Origin: Frankia sp. AgB1.9
Lineage (GTDB): Bacteria > Actinomycetota > Actinomycetes > Frankiales > Frankiaceae
Length of the DNA: 64,000 nt
Direction of reading: 5' to 3'
NCBI RefSeq assembly: GCF_016786355.1
Contig: NZ_JADWYX010000007.1
Location: 63,052 to 127,051, forward strand
Part shown: piece after piece, positions 20,072 to 28,315 of the stretch
How positions within the stretch are numbered: the first letter of the stretch is position 1
How the letters are laid out: the number at the start of each line of letters is the position of its first letter
Program-made: the position numbers and the translations under genes
Notes under the pieces: model-generated
Seen by the model: the letters and a program-made list of their open reading frames with translations, nothing else
What the model was told of the DNA's origin: nothing
The model's database searches: none

Positions 20072-23000
20072 CTACTGCTGGCCGGGAGCGGGCTGGCCGG
20101 AACCGGTCGCGCCGGGGTCCGGCAGCACCAGCGCGGCGCCGGAGGGGTCCCGCAGCCCGAGGTAGAGCCCGGCCAGCTCGGCGCGTGACGAGACTCCGTG
20201 CATCCGGTACAGGTCCCGGGCCAGGTTCTCCGCGTGCCCGCGGGACAGGTACAGCTCGCGCGCGATCGCCTCGAAGTCGTCCCCTCGCAGGATGCGCACC
20301 AGCAGTGCCCGCTCCCGGTCGGTCAGCGCTCGCTGCCCCGGGCCGACCTCGCCGGTCCTGCCGGCCGTGACGGGCTCCCAGCCGGCCGTGGGTAGCGCGG
20401 AGGGCTGCGGCGGGGGGCTCGCCGACCGCCGGGTGGTGTTCGCCGCGGGTCCCGTCACGACGGCGAGGAGCTCCCGGCAGCGCCGGGCGTAGGTCGTCGC
20501 GCCGAGCGTCTCGAACGCGCCGAGCGCGTCGGTCAACGCGTCGGCCGCCCGCCGGGTCCGCCGCTGGCGCCGATGGATCTCCCCGGCCCGCAGCGTGGCC
20601 TGGGCCGCGTCGAACGGCATGCTCAGCGCGGCGGCCTCCCGGGCCGATTGCTCGAACAGCGCGACCGCCTCGTCGAGCCGGCGCTGGCCGGCCGCCAGCA
20701 GGCCACGCGCCCGGGCCGCGACGGCGAGCGTGACCGCCGAGCCGCGCCGGCCCGCCTCGTCCTCCAGCCGGACGAGCTCGCCCGCGGCCTCGTCGAACCG
20801 GCGCAGCCGGACGAGCGCCTCGACGAACAGGTGGCGCCACTCGAAGACTCCCGGAGCGAGCGCGCCGGCCGGGTTCGCCAGCGTCACCACCCGGGCGCAG
20901 GCCTCGACCACCCCGGCCGGGTCGTCGAGGGCCGCGGCCAGGTGGGCGGTGGCGGTGGCGTGGTACGCCCACATGGCCGGCACGCCGTCGCCGTCCAGCT
21001 CCGCGGCCCGGGCCAGCAGCCGTCCCGCCGCCGCGGCGTCGCCGCGCGCCGCCGGGACCAGCGCGGCGTTCGCGTAGACGAACGGCAGCACCCAGATGTG
21101 CCCGGCCGACTCAGCCAGGGCCACGGCGTCCTGCCCGCAGGCGAGGGCCTGCCTCCACCGCCCGGCGCGGAACGTCGCCTCGGCGAAGTGGGTCATCGCG
21201 AGCAGCCGCAGGTGCATGGCGGTGTCCGGGGCATAGGTGACCGGGTCGAGGTCGGCGGCGGCACCGGGCAGGTCGCCGGACCACAGCCGCACCACGCCGC
21301 GCCCGATCCGCAGGGCCGCGCTGGTGTGCGGCGTCGGGTCCAACGCCTCCGCACCGGCCGCGAGTTCGGCCAGCGCCCGCCCGCCGTCCCCGGTCGAGGC
21401 GGTCCGGGACGCCGCGAGCAGGGCCAGCCCCTGCGCGCGAAGCGGCGACGGCGCGCACCGCTCGTCGAACGCGCGAGCCGCCCACAGTCCGGCCTCGTCG
21501 TAGAAGCCGGCCGGGATGAACGCCTGCGCGAGCCAGGCCGCGCTCTGTGCGGCCGTCTCGGCGTCGCCGGCCGCGCGGGCCGCCTCCCAGCTGGCCATGA
21601 ACCCGAGCACCCCCTGCTCGGCCCGGTTCGCGAGCAGGTCCAGGTGGGCCCGCACGTACCGCCGCCGCGGCGAACTGTCGGCGCGTCGGTCGCCGTCGGC
21701 CTCGGCGCCGTCGCGATCATCCTGGGCGAGGATCGCGGCCGCCTCTGCCCGCTCGCCCGCCTGGAGGAAGGACATCGCCGCGTCGAGGCGCAGCGCGTGC
21801 GCCTGGGCCGGGTCGGGGGTGAGCGGCGCGGCCAGCAACAGATGGTCGGCCGCGCGGACGTAGCGGCCGGTCGTGGCCTCGGTGGCCGCCAGCTTGATCA
21901 GCTCGTCCGCGAGCCCTCCGTCCGGAGTCAGCGCGGCAGCGGCCCGGTGCTCCAGTGCGGTCGCCCGGTCGGTGGCCGCCTCGGCCACGGCGAGGTGCAG
22001 CGCGGACCGCCGCGGCAGGTCGATCGCGTGGTAGATCACGGCGCGCACCAGCGCGTGCGGCGGGCTCACCCGCAGCGCCGGTGGCTGGCCGACGGTGTCG
22101 ACCAGGTCGTGGCGGACCGCCTCGGCGAGGGCACCGGCCGGGTCGGCGATCCCGGCGATGGCCGCGAGGTCGGTGAGCCGGGCGGTGCGGCCCAGCACCG
22201 CCACGGCCGCGGCCAGCCGCCGCCCCGCCGGCGGGCAGCTGGCCAGGTCGCGCGTGACGAGCGACCCCAGCGACTCCGGCGCGCGCAGCGCACCGACCAC
22301 GGCCTGGCCGACGGCCGGTACGGACCCGTCACCGGTCGGGACGGCGTCGGAGTCACCGTGCGCGGCGAGCCACTTCGTGATCCACAGTGGGTTGCCGCTG
22401 GTCGCCTCGACCAGGGACCGCGACCGCCGCGGCGGTAGCGGCGGCCGGCCGGTGGCCGCGCACAGCTCGGCCAGCTCGGCCTCGCCGAAGCCGGCCAGGT
22501 CGAGGACGGCGCCGGCCACCTGCGCGCGCCGGCGCACGCCGTCCAACCACGGCGAGTCGTGCCTGCGGCCCGCGACCACCAGCAGCAGCGGCAGTCGGGC
22601 CCCGTGCAGCAGCAGGTACTGGATGGCGCGCAGGGACGGGGCGTCGCACCAGTGGACGTCGTCGATCCGGATCACGAGCGGTCCGTCGGCGCAGCGGCGG
22701 GCCGCCGCCCCCAGCAGCAGCTCGCCGGTCTGGCGGATCCGCTCGGCGGCGGCGATGTCCGCGTCCGCTTCGGTGTTGGCGCCCGCTTCTGGCTCCGCGT
22801 CCGGGTCGGGTGGTGCGTCAGACCCTGGGGGTGCGTCAGACCTGGGTGTCGCCGTCGCTTCGTGCGTCGGCCTCGGTGCGGTGGTGGCCGCGGCTGGGTC
22901 AATGCTCAAGCCGGGTGCCGGCCGCTCCGCCACCGCCGTCAGCACGGTGAGCAGCCGGTTGGCGAGGTCCAGGTCGTGGGAGCGGACACTGTCCGCGGCC

Positions 23001-23269
23001 TCGACCCGGGCGATCACGGGAGGAACGGTGGCGGCTGGGCCACCGGAGCCGGCGGGTCCGCCTGGGCCGCCGTGCCCGCCGGGGTCAGCGGCGCCGTCGG
23101 AGCCGTCGCTGCCGGTCGGGAGCCGGGCGAGGAACTGGTCGAGGAGCGTGGTCTTGCCGATGCCGGCCTGGCCCTCGACCAGGACGCACCGCAGACCGGA
23201 CACGACGGCGGCCGCGTACTGGGCCGACAGTCGATCGAGCTCGGATCCCCGTCCGACAAACCACACCAT
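20072..23269 (-). CDS. Large ATP-binding LuxR-family transcription regulator (LAL type)
   Basis: A 1065-residue regulator with an N-terminal AAA/STAND ATPase: Walker A GQAGIGKTTL near residue 35 and the Walker B-like stretch PLVIRIDDVHWCD near residue 205. A long helical TPR-like middle follows, then a C-terminal LuxR helix-turn-helix (ALTDRERALLVRILRGDDFEAIARELYLS). A Pro/Asp-rich insert of about 60 residues sits at 120-180. The recognition helix region, SRGHAENLARDLYRMHGV, departs from the usual SxxTVKxHxxxIxxKLGV. It is divergent from the 5-hydroxyisourate hydrolase gene and surrounded by purine genes, so local control of the pathway is likely but unproven. Confidence 0.88.
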   Translation of the reverse strand: MVWFVGRGSELDRLSAQYAAAVVSGLRCVLVEGQAGIGKTTLLDQFLARLPTGSDGSDGAADPGGHGGPGGPAGSGGPAATVPPVIARVEAADSVRSHDLDLANRLLTVLTAVAERPAPGLSIDPAAATTAPRPTHEATATPRSDAPPGSDAPPDPDAEPEAGANTEADADIAAAERIRQTGELLLGAAARRCADGPLVIRIDDVHWCDAPSLRAIQYLLLHGARLPLLLVVAGRRHDSPWLDGVRRRAQVAGAVLDLAGFGEAELAELCAATGRPPLPPRRSRSLVEATSGNPLWITKWLAAHGDSDAVPTGDGSVPAVGQAVVGALRAPESLGSLVTRDLASCPPAGRRLAAAVAVLGRTARLTDLAAIAGIADPAGALAEAVRHDLVDTVGQPPALRVSPPHALVRAVIYHAIDLPRRSALHLAVAEAATDRATALEHRAAAALTPDGGLADELIKLAATEATTGRYVRAADHLLLAAPLTPDPAQAHALRLDAAMSFLQAGERAEAAAILAQDDRDGAEADGDRRADSSPRRRYVRAHLDLLANRAEQGVLGFMASWEAARAAGDAETAAQSAAWLAQAFIPAGFYDEAGLWAARAFDERCAPSPLRAQGLALLAASRTASTGDGGRALAELAAGAEALDPTPHTSAALRIGRGVVRLWSGDLPGAAADLDPVTYAPDTAMHLRLLAMTHFAEATFRAGRWRQALACGQDAVALAESAGHIWVLPFVYANAALVPAARGDAAAAGRLLARAAELDGDGVPAMWAYHATATAHLAAALDDPAGVVEACARVVTLANPAGALAPGVFEWRHLFVEALVRLRRFDEAAGELVRLEDEAGRRGSAVTLAVAARARGLLAAGQRRLDEAVALFEQSAREAAALSMPFDAAQATLRAGEIHRRQRRTRRAADALTDALGAFETLGATTYARRCRELLAVVTGPAANTTRRSASPPPQPSALPTAGWEPVTAGRTGEVGPGQRALTDRERALLVRILRGDDFEAIARELYLSRGHAENLARDLYRMHGVSSRAELAGLYLGLRDPSGAALVLPDPGATGSGQPAPGQQ

Positions 23270-23658
23270 GCCGCCGCCTCAGCCCACTCTGTTCAGACCC
23301 GTCGCTCACCCCCCAAACTGCGTCCCCCGCCCCGGATTCGGCCGAATACGGCCGCATGCGGGTACGGCGCATAGTAGACGCCCCGTGGCCGTCTGATAAC
23401 GGCGGCGAACCGGGTGTGTGGCCACGGGCGGGGGACCGGTTGGCATCGCCCGTTGGCCCGTTTCGGGACGTCCGCCTGTTCTGGCCGGGGCTGCCTCGGT
23501 CTGGCGCGAGGGCGGCGTTGACGCCAGCCCCGTCGCGCGCGCCTCGACGTATCACGTTCGTTACTCGGTGGTGCCACATTGGTGCCTCCCGGCGGGTGCG
23601 GGCGGCCGTGCGCCGGATGCGGCAGATACTGCGGATGGGCCGCCGCCGGGGCGCGCCG
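23270..23658. promoter_or_regulatory. Divergent control region with a CACGTTCGTTA element
   Basis: This 389-bp gap separates the LuxR-type gene from the 5-hydroxyisourate hydrolase gene. ATCAC, 4 nt, GTTAC lies at 23551-23564. Nearly the same string (CACATTCGTTA) occurs at 55288 ahead of cysO, and GTGAC, 4 nt, GTTAC occurs at 7362. No gene is supported here. Confidence 0.3.
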
Positions 23659-24000
23659 ATGAGTGAGGGCCAGATGTCGCTGTCCACCCACGTGCTGGAC
23701 ACCGGAGCCGGCCGGCCAGCTGCCGGCATCGCGGTTCGCCTCGAGAAGATCATCCTGGGCTTCGACGGCCAGCCAAAGGGCTGGCGGCTGGTGGCCGAGG
23801 CAGAGACGGACGCCGACGGCCGGATCGCCACGCTTCCGGCGGATGCCCCGGGCCGGTGGCGGCTGGTCTTCGACACCGCCGAACGTTCGTCGTTCTTTCC
23901 TGAGGTGACGATCACCTTCAACATCGACGATCCGGCGGCTCACCACCACGTTCCGCTACTGCTCGCCCCCTACGGGCTGTCCTCGTACCGCGGCAGCTGA
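23659..24000 (+). CDS. 5-Hydroxyisourate hydrolase
   Basis: The 113-residue transthyretin-like enzyme hydrolyses 5-hydroxyisourate, the product of urate oxidase, to OHCU. Diagnostic features are LSTHVLDTGAGRPA near the start (catalytic histidine), an internal arginine strand, HHHVPLLLAPYGLSSYRGS with the family's C-terminal YRGS. Length is normal. ATG 23659 is used; ATG 23674 (MSLSTHV) is also possible. Its product feeds the OHCU decarboxylase half of the fusion protein. Confidence 0.95.
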   Translation: MSEGQMSLSTHVLDTGAGRPAAGIAVRLEKIILGFDGQPKGWRLVAEAETDADGRIATLPADAPGRWRLVFDTAERSSFFPEVTITFNIDDPAAHHHVPLLLAPYGLSSYRGS

Positions 24001-24107
24001 ATCCAGCGGCAACTCAACCCAGCGGCACAGCAGGTGGAACGCGCTGACTGCGTCACCCAGTGAGCTTTCAACAGGAGCGCCGCAACCCGACGGGAGACAC
24101 TCGGAGG

Positions 24108-25391
24108 GTGCCCACCCTGTCGGAACACCTGCTTGCCCGGCTGACCGCGTCGCTGGCGCCGGTCGACGCGCAGCTCGCGGCCCGTCACCCCGGTGATCCG
24201 GGTACCCGTCAGCCGGTGCACACCTGCTACATCCCGGCCGACCGGCTGCATCCCGACGTCGTGCTCGACTGGGGCGAAGGTGCCCGTGAGGCGCTTGCCG
24301 CGCACGCGCCGTCGCCCGCGGCCCTCGCCGCCGCGACCGGCCTCGGCGCGACCAGCGGCCCAGGCGGAGCGGCACCGAACCCCGCCGAGGCCGGCGCCGA
24401 CCCCGCGCTCGCCGAACGGGTGTACGCACACGTCCTCGCGGCGCTGTCTCTCGAACCGATCCAGGACCTCCGGGCCGACCTGGAAGACGGCTACGGCATC
24501 CGCCCCGACGACGTCGAGGACGAGCACGCAATCGCCGCCGCGACGGCGCTGCGGGCCGCCCACGAGGCCGGTGCCCTGCCGGCGAGCTACGGACTGCGGC
24601 CCAAGTCCCTCGACCCGGCGGTGCGCGACCGTGGCCTGCGCAGCCTCGACCTGTTCCTGACCGCGCTCGCCGGCGACGACGGCGGCCCGCCAGGCCTGGT
24701 GCTCACCCTGCCGAGGGTCAGCGCTCCCGAACAGGTCACGGTGTTTCTCGCGGTGCTCGACGAGCTGATTCCCCGGATCGACCTGCGCCCGCCGGCCGTC
24801 GAACTGCAGATCGAGACCCCCGCGGCCGTACTGGCCCTGCCCGCGCTCGTCGAGGCCGGCCGCGGCCGGGTGACCGGTCTGCACGTGGGCACCTACGACT
24901 ACTCGGCCGCGCTCGGCATCGCCGCCGAACACCAGGCCAGCGACCACCCTTCGGTCGAGTACGCCACGACCCTCATGCAGCTCGTCACCGCTGGTACGGG
25001 GATCCGGGTGGCCGACGGCTCGTCGAACTTCCTGCCGGTCGGCCCGACGCCGGTCGTGCGGGCCGCCTGGCAGCGGCACGCCGGGCTGGTGACCCGTGCC
25101 TGGCGGCGTGGCCTCTACCAGGGCTGGGACCTGCACCCCGCCCAGCTCGTCAGCCGGCACGCCGCCGTCGCCGCGAACCTGGTCGCCGGCCTGCCGGCTG
25201 CGCTGGGCCGGCTGTCCGCCTATGCCGAGGCCCGGTTCGCGGGCGCCGTCGCCGACGAGCCGGCGACGGCCCGGGCGCTGGCCGGCCACGTCCTTCGCGC
25301 GTTGGACGCGGGTCTGCTGGATGACGCGGGCCTGGCCGCCGCCGACCTCGACCGCGCCGTCGTCACGAAGCTCGGCGGCCGGTCCGCCTGA
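24108..25391 (+). CDS. DUF6986-like, CitE/malate-synthase-fold protein
   Basis: This protein of about 427 residues resembles the CitE/HpcH aldolase-malate synthase superfamily: LRADLEDGYGIRPDDVEDEH, YGLRPKSLD, LTLPRVSAPEQ, VELQIETPAAVLALP (acidic metal ligand) and GLHVGTYDYSAALGI. Actinomycetes often carry such a protein (DUF6986) next to ureide genes. One idea is that it acts on glyoxylate released from ureidoglycolate, but the reaction is not established. Start GTG 24108 is preferred over GTG 24060 because it follows a purine-rich tract; the gap to the previous gene is about 107 bp. Confidence 0.75.
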   Translation: MPTLSEHLLARLTASLAPVDAQLAARHPGDPGTRQPVHTCYIPADRLHPDVVLDWGEGAREALAAHAPSPAALAAATGLGATSGPGGAAPNPAEAGADPALAERVYAHVLAALSLEPIQDLRADLEDGYGIRPDDVEDEHAIAAATALRAAHEAGALPASYGLRPKSLDPAVRDRGLRSLDLFLTALAGDDGGPPGLVLTLPRVSAPEQVTVFLAVLDELIPRIDLRPPAVELQIETPAAVLALPALVEAGRGRVTGLHVGTYDYSAALGIAAEHQASDHPSVEYATTLMQLVTAGTGIRVADGSSNFLPVGPTPVVRAAWQRHAGLVTRAWRRGLYQGWDLHPAQLVSRHAAVAANLVAGLPAALGRLSAYAEARFAGAVADEPATARALAGHVLRALDAGLLDDAGLAAADLDRAVVTKLGGRSA

Positions 25392-25478
25392 CTTGCCAGA
25401 AGCTGGAACTGGCTGAACCTCTGAACCCCGCTGAACTCGCTGATGCCAGATCCCGTCGGGGCGGCGAACCTGCCGGTC

Positions 25479-26318
25479 TCAGTTCGGCAGGTCTGGCTGG
25501 TCCACCAGCTTCAGGCTGCGCTCCCACAGCTCGGCCCTGGCGGCCGGGTCATATGCTTGGGTATTCGCGCGGGCATCGCGGGACCGATCGAAGAAACGTC
25601 CCGTGACTGTGGCAAAGGACGGCTCGACCGCGAGGCGGCGAGTGGACTCGACTCCGGTCTCGAGTGTGTCGATCGGCGTGACGTTCTCCGACGTGACCAT
25701 CTTCGTCGGCATGAAAGTGCCAGGGTGCACGCTGTTCACCGTCACCTCAGCCGACGGCAACCGTTCGACGAGTTCGAAGCCGGACATGATCTGAGCCAGC
25801 TTGCTGCGCCGATAGGCCCGCATTCCGTCGTAGCCGCGCTCGATCATGAGGTCGTCGAAGTCGATCGGTTCCTGCCCGAGCGAGGCCACGTTGACGATCC
25901 GCGCCGGGGCCGCGGCGCCGGTGCCGGTCGCGCGTAGCAGCGGCAACAGCTCCAGCGTCAGCAGGAACCCGGCCAGGTAGTTCACCGCGAACCGCAGCTC
26001 GTACCCGTCGGCGCTGACCCCCCGCTCCCGGCCGGTCGGCTCTCCGGAGCCGATTCCCGCGTTACTCACCAGCACGTCGAGCCTGTCGGTCATCCCGCGC
26101 ACCTCGGCCGCCAGGCGACGCACCTGCGCCAGCTCCGACAGATCCGCCAGGACCGTCGCCGGCCGCTTGGCTCCCGGGCCCGCCTCGATCTCGTCGGCTG
26201 TCCGCTGAAGCCGGGCCGTGTCGCGGCCATGCAGGATCAGCGTCTCCCCGTCCGCCGCCAGCCGCTGCGCCAACGCCCGGCCAAGCCCGTCCGTCGCGCC
26301 CGTGATGAGGATGGCCAT
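25479..26318 (-). CDS. Short-chain dehydrogenase/reductase
   Basis: The 279-residue protein has the SDR NAD(P)-binding motif TGATDGLG at its very start (MAILITGATDG), an acidic ADLSEL strand, SNAGIG, catalytic serine in VNVASLG, and YRRSK (YxxxK). An upstream open frame to 26711 has no SDR character, so ATG 26318 is used. Its substrate is unknown. It converges with the CitE-like gene and is followed upstream by a small membrane-protein gene on the same strand. Confidence 0.9.
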   Translation of the reverse strand: MAILITGATDGLGRALAQRLAADGETLILHGRDTARLQRTADEIEAGPGAKRPATVLADLSELAQVRRLAAEVRGMTDRLDVLVSNAGIGSGEPTGRERGVSADGYELRFAVNYLAGFLLTLELLPLLRATGTGAAAPARIVNVASLGQEPIDFDDLMIERGYDGMRAYRRSKLAQIMSGFELVERLPSAEVTVNSVHPGTFMPTKMVTSENVTPIDTLETGVESTRRLAVEPSFATVTGRFFDRSRDARANTQAYDPAARAELWERSLKLVDQPDLPN

Positions 26319-26521
26319 TGGCACCCTTGCCGCCTTCCGGTTCGGCTCGTACGTCGTTCGCCTTCCGACCAGTCCAGCGCTGGTCGGCCCGCTGGTCGGC
26401 TCCAACACCTCTTCTCCGCCGGTACTTCCGCTGTCCGGTTCGCACACGGACACGACGACGGTCGCCCTCGGCGCTGAGGGCGACCGTCGTCGGGAGTTCA
26501 GGTGGTGTTCAGGCTCTGTGC

Positions 26522-26866
26522 TCAAGTGAGGCTGCGAAGGACGGGCGTGGGCCGTACTCCAGCCGCTTCTGGGGCCGATGGGCCGATTGCCGTGTGGCCG
26601 GTGGCCGACCGGGCCATCTCGATCAGGACGACGACGCAGATGAGACCGACCAGAATCAGGGTCTTGACGGCTGACATCATCGGCCGCAGGAACGTCTGGG
26701 CGAGCTGCCACATCGACCGGATGTGCCGGGTAAGCAAGGTCATCAAGGCGAAGATTCCGATGATCACGATGACGGCCAGGACGAGGCCGCCGCCACCACC
26801 GCTACCGGTGTCAGCCTGCGCTAGCAGGCCATTTACCGGCAGTACCGGCGGCGCTACTCTGGACAT
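26522..26866 (-). CDS. Small two-helix membrane protein, unknown function
   Basis: I do not recognise this 114-residue protein. It has a short polar N terminus with a Gly run, a helix LVLAVIVIIGIFALMTLL, a basic loop, a second helix TLILVGLICVVVLIEMA and a polar tail. The ATG has a very good Shine-Dalgarno site (GGAGGT, 6 nt spacing), which argues it is expressed. It is divergent from the HTH protein at 27254 and shares its 387-bp control region, so it may belong to the same module. Confidence 0.7.
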   Translation of the reverse strand: MSRVAPPVLPVNGLLAQADTGSGGGGGLVLAVIVIIGIFALMTLLTRHIRSMWQLAQTFLRPMMSAVKTLILVGLICVVVLIEMARSATGHTAIGPSAPEAAGVRPTPVLRSLT

Positions 26867-27018
26867 GGGTTACCTCCGTTCAAGTGCGTTTGTTTGCTCT
26901 TGCGCTACGGGGACGGACAGGCGCCCGGTTTGAAAGACGCCCCTGGTACATCGCGGCAACGGTGTGCCAGGGGTGTTCTGTGTTCTGGCCTAGCTGGACT
27001 CCACCTCCAGGTGATTCT

Positions 27019-27223
27019 CTCGACTTCAGCTGTATCAAGCTGTAATCTTGAAGTCCCACCCTATGACTTCAAGAGTCGAGTGGGGGTACAAATCACTCTA
27101 AGGCCAACTCCCCAACAAACCAATGCCCAAACCGACGCGGCGCGCACTGTCCCGTATGGTTGTCCGGGGGTTCGACTGTTAGGCTGCGCTAGTTCACAGA
27201 TTCAAGGTGGCGCTGAAGTTCAG
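27019..27223. promoter_or_regulatory. AT-richer divergent control region with repeated TTCA/TGAA motifs
   Basis: Within the 387-bp gap (26867-27253) several elements recur: GACTTCA at about 27019, CTTGAAGTC at about 27046, GACTTCAAGAGTC at about 27065, and the perfect odd palindrome CTGAAGTTCAG at 27213-27223, 30 bp before the HTH gene start. The stretch is clearly less GC-rich than its surroundings. Such half-sites would suit self-regulation by the HTH protein; this is inference. Confidence 0.4.
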
Positions 27224-27253
27224 TGAATACAGGTGGAGGAGGTGGAACCCCTG

Positions 27254-28312
27254 ATGTCCCACCCGCCCGTGCCGCTGGCCCGCCGGCTTCGGCAGCTACG
27301 CGAGTCTGGTGAACCGCGGCTGTCGCAGTTGATGGTTGCCAAGGCACTCGGCGTCTCGGTGGCGACCGTCTCCTCCGACGAGAACGTCGCCAGAGTCCCA
27401 GCCGGCAGGCTCGCGGCCTATGCCCGATTGCATGCCGCGCCACGGCCGGACGCGGAAGGCCTACCGCGGCTCGCCGGCGAGGAAGAGCTGACCGACGAGG
27501 AACGGACCGAGCGGGACGACCTCCTCGTCGAGCTCACGGCGCTCCACGAGGACGCGACGGTTCCGCTGCCGGAACTCGCTTCGGTTCCGGGGCTCGCGTC
27601 CCTGCCGGGCGCCTCGCAACGCCGTACCTGGCACTTCAACGACGGCGCGCCCGTCCGGATCATCTGCGGGCAGATTCCACCGGACGATCGGCCGCAGATG
27701 GGCCTCGCCGACAGCGTCAACTACACGGAGCTCTTCACCTACGCGGACGTGGACGCGCTGGTGGAGTTGTTCGGCCATATCCGGGCGGAGAACCCCGCGC
27801 TCGACGTGCGGTTCTTAACCTCGGCCAACATCACCTCGGACGACCTGTCCGCCCACCTCGTGCTTCTCGGGGGCCTGGGTTGGAACCAGTCGACAGAGTG
27901 GTACAACAGGCAGACTTCGTTCCCCGTGGTGCAGGTCGAGGACCCGGCCTACCCCGACGGTGAGGTCTTCGAGACGCGGCGCGGTGACAAAGCCACCCGC
28001 CATTACCCGAAGACCGCTGACTCGCTTCTCGTGGAGGACGTCGGGCTGCTGGTCAGGACGCCAAATCCGTACAACCAGGCGCGCACACTGACGATCTGCA
28101 ATGGCGTGTATTCCCGCGGGGTGTTGGGTGCCGTTCGCTGCCTTACCGACGCGAATTTTCGGGATCGGAATGAGCAGCACATCATTGATAAATTTGGAGA
28201 TGCTCCCGAGTTCGGCGTGCTGATGCGTGTCCCAGTGCACAGAGGGAAGACCGTCACCCCGGATCTCGTTAACGAATATTCGGTCATCTTCGAATGGCCG
28301 GAAAGGACCTGA
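27254..28312 (+). CDS. HTH protein with unassigned C-terminal domain (copy 1)
   Basis: A 352-residue protein with an XRE-like helix-turn-helix at residues 5 to 60 (LARRLRQLRESG, LMVAKALGVSVATVS), a variable acidic linker, and a conserved domain from about residue 120. That domain includes RRTWHFNDGAPVRIICGQIP, VELFGHIRAENP, HLVLLGGLGWN, PNPYNQARTLTICNGVYSRGVLGAVR, RDRNEQHI and FEWP at the end. I cannot assign it to a family. ATG 27254 follows GGAGGAGGT, which itself lies in an upstream in-frame GTG reading. It is 3 bp from the glycosyltransferase gene and homologous to the protein at 30459. Codons such as AAT, ATT and TTT near 28150-28200 are atypical for this chromosome. Confidence 0.85.
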   Translation: MSHPPVPLARRLRQLRESGEPRLSQLMVAKALGVSVATVSSDENVARVPAGRLAAYARLHAAPRPDAEGLPRLAGEEELTDEERTERDDLLVELTALHEDATVPLPELASVPGLASLPGASQRRTWHFNDGAPVRIICGQIPPDDRPQMGLADSVNYTELFTYADVDALVELFGHIRAENPALDVRFLTSANITSDDLSAHLVLLGGLGWNQSTEWYNRQTSFPVVQVEDPAYPDGEVFETRRGDKATRHYPKTADSLLVEDVGLLVRTPNPYNQARTLTICNGVYSRGVLGAVRCLTDANFRDRNEQHIIDKFGDAPEFGVLMRVPVHRGKTVTPDLVNEYSVIFEWPERT

Positions 28313-28315
28313 TCG

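Noticed and set aside
20573..22438. Plus-strand frame of 621 codons opposite the LuxR-type regulator
   Set aside because: Biased Arg/Gly/Val composition and no domain; the minus-strand regulator explains the DNA.
26319..26711. 131-codon N-terminal extension of the short-chain dehydrogenase
   Set aside because: The cofactor-binding motif TGATDGLG begins at residue 5 from ATG 26318, the normal SDR position.
27233..27253. GTG 27233 as start of the first HTH gene
   Set aside because: The first codons (GTGGAGGAGGTGG) are the Shine-Dalgarno site for ATG 27254, and the paralogue has the matching shorter length.
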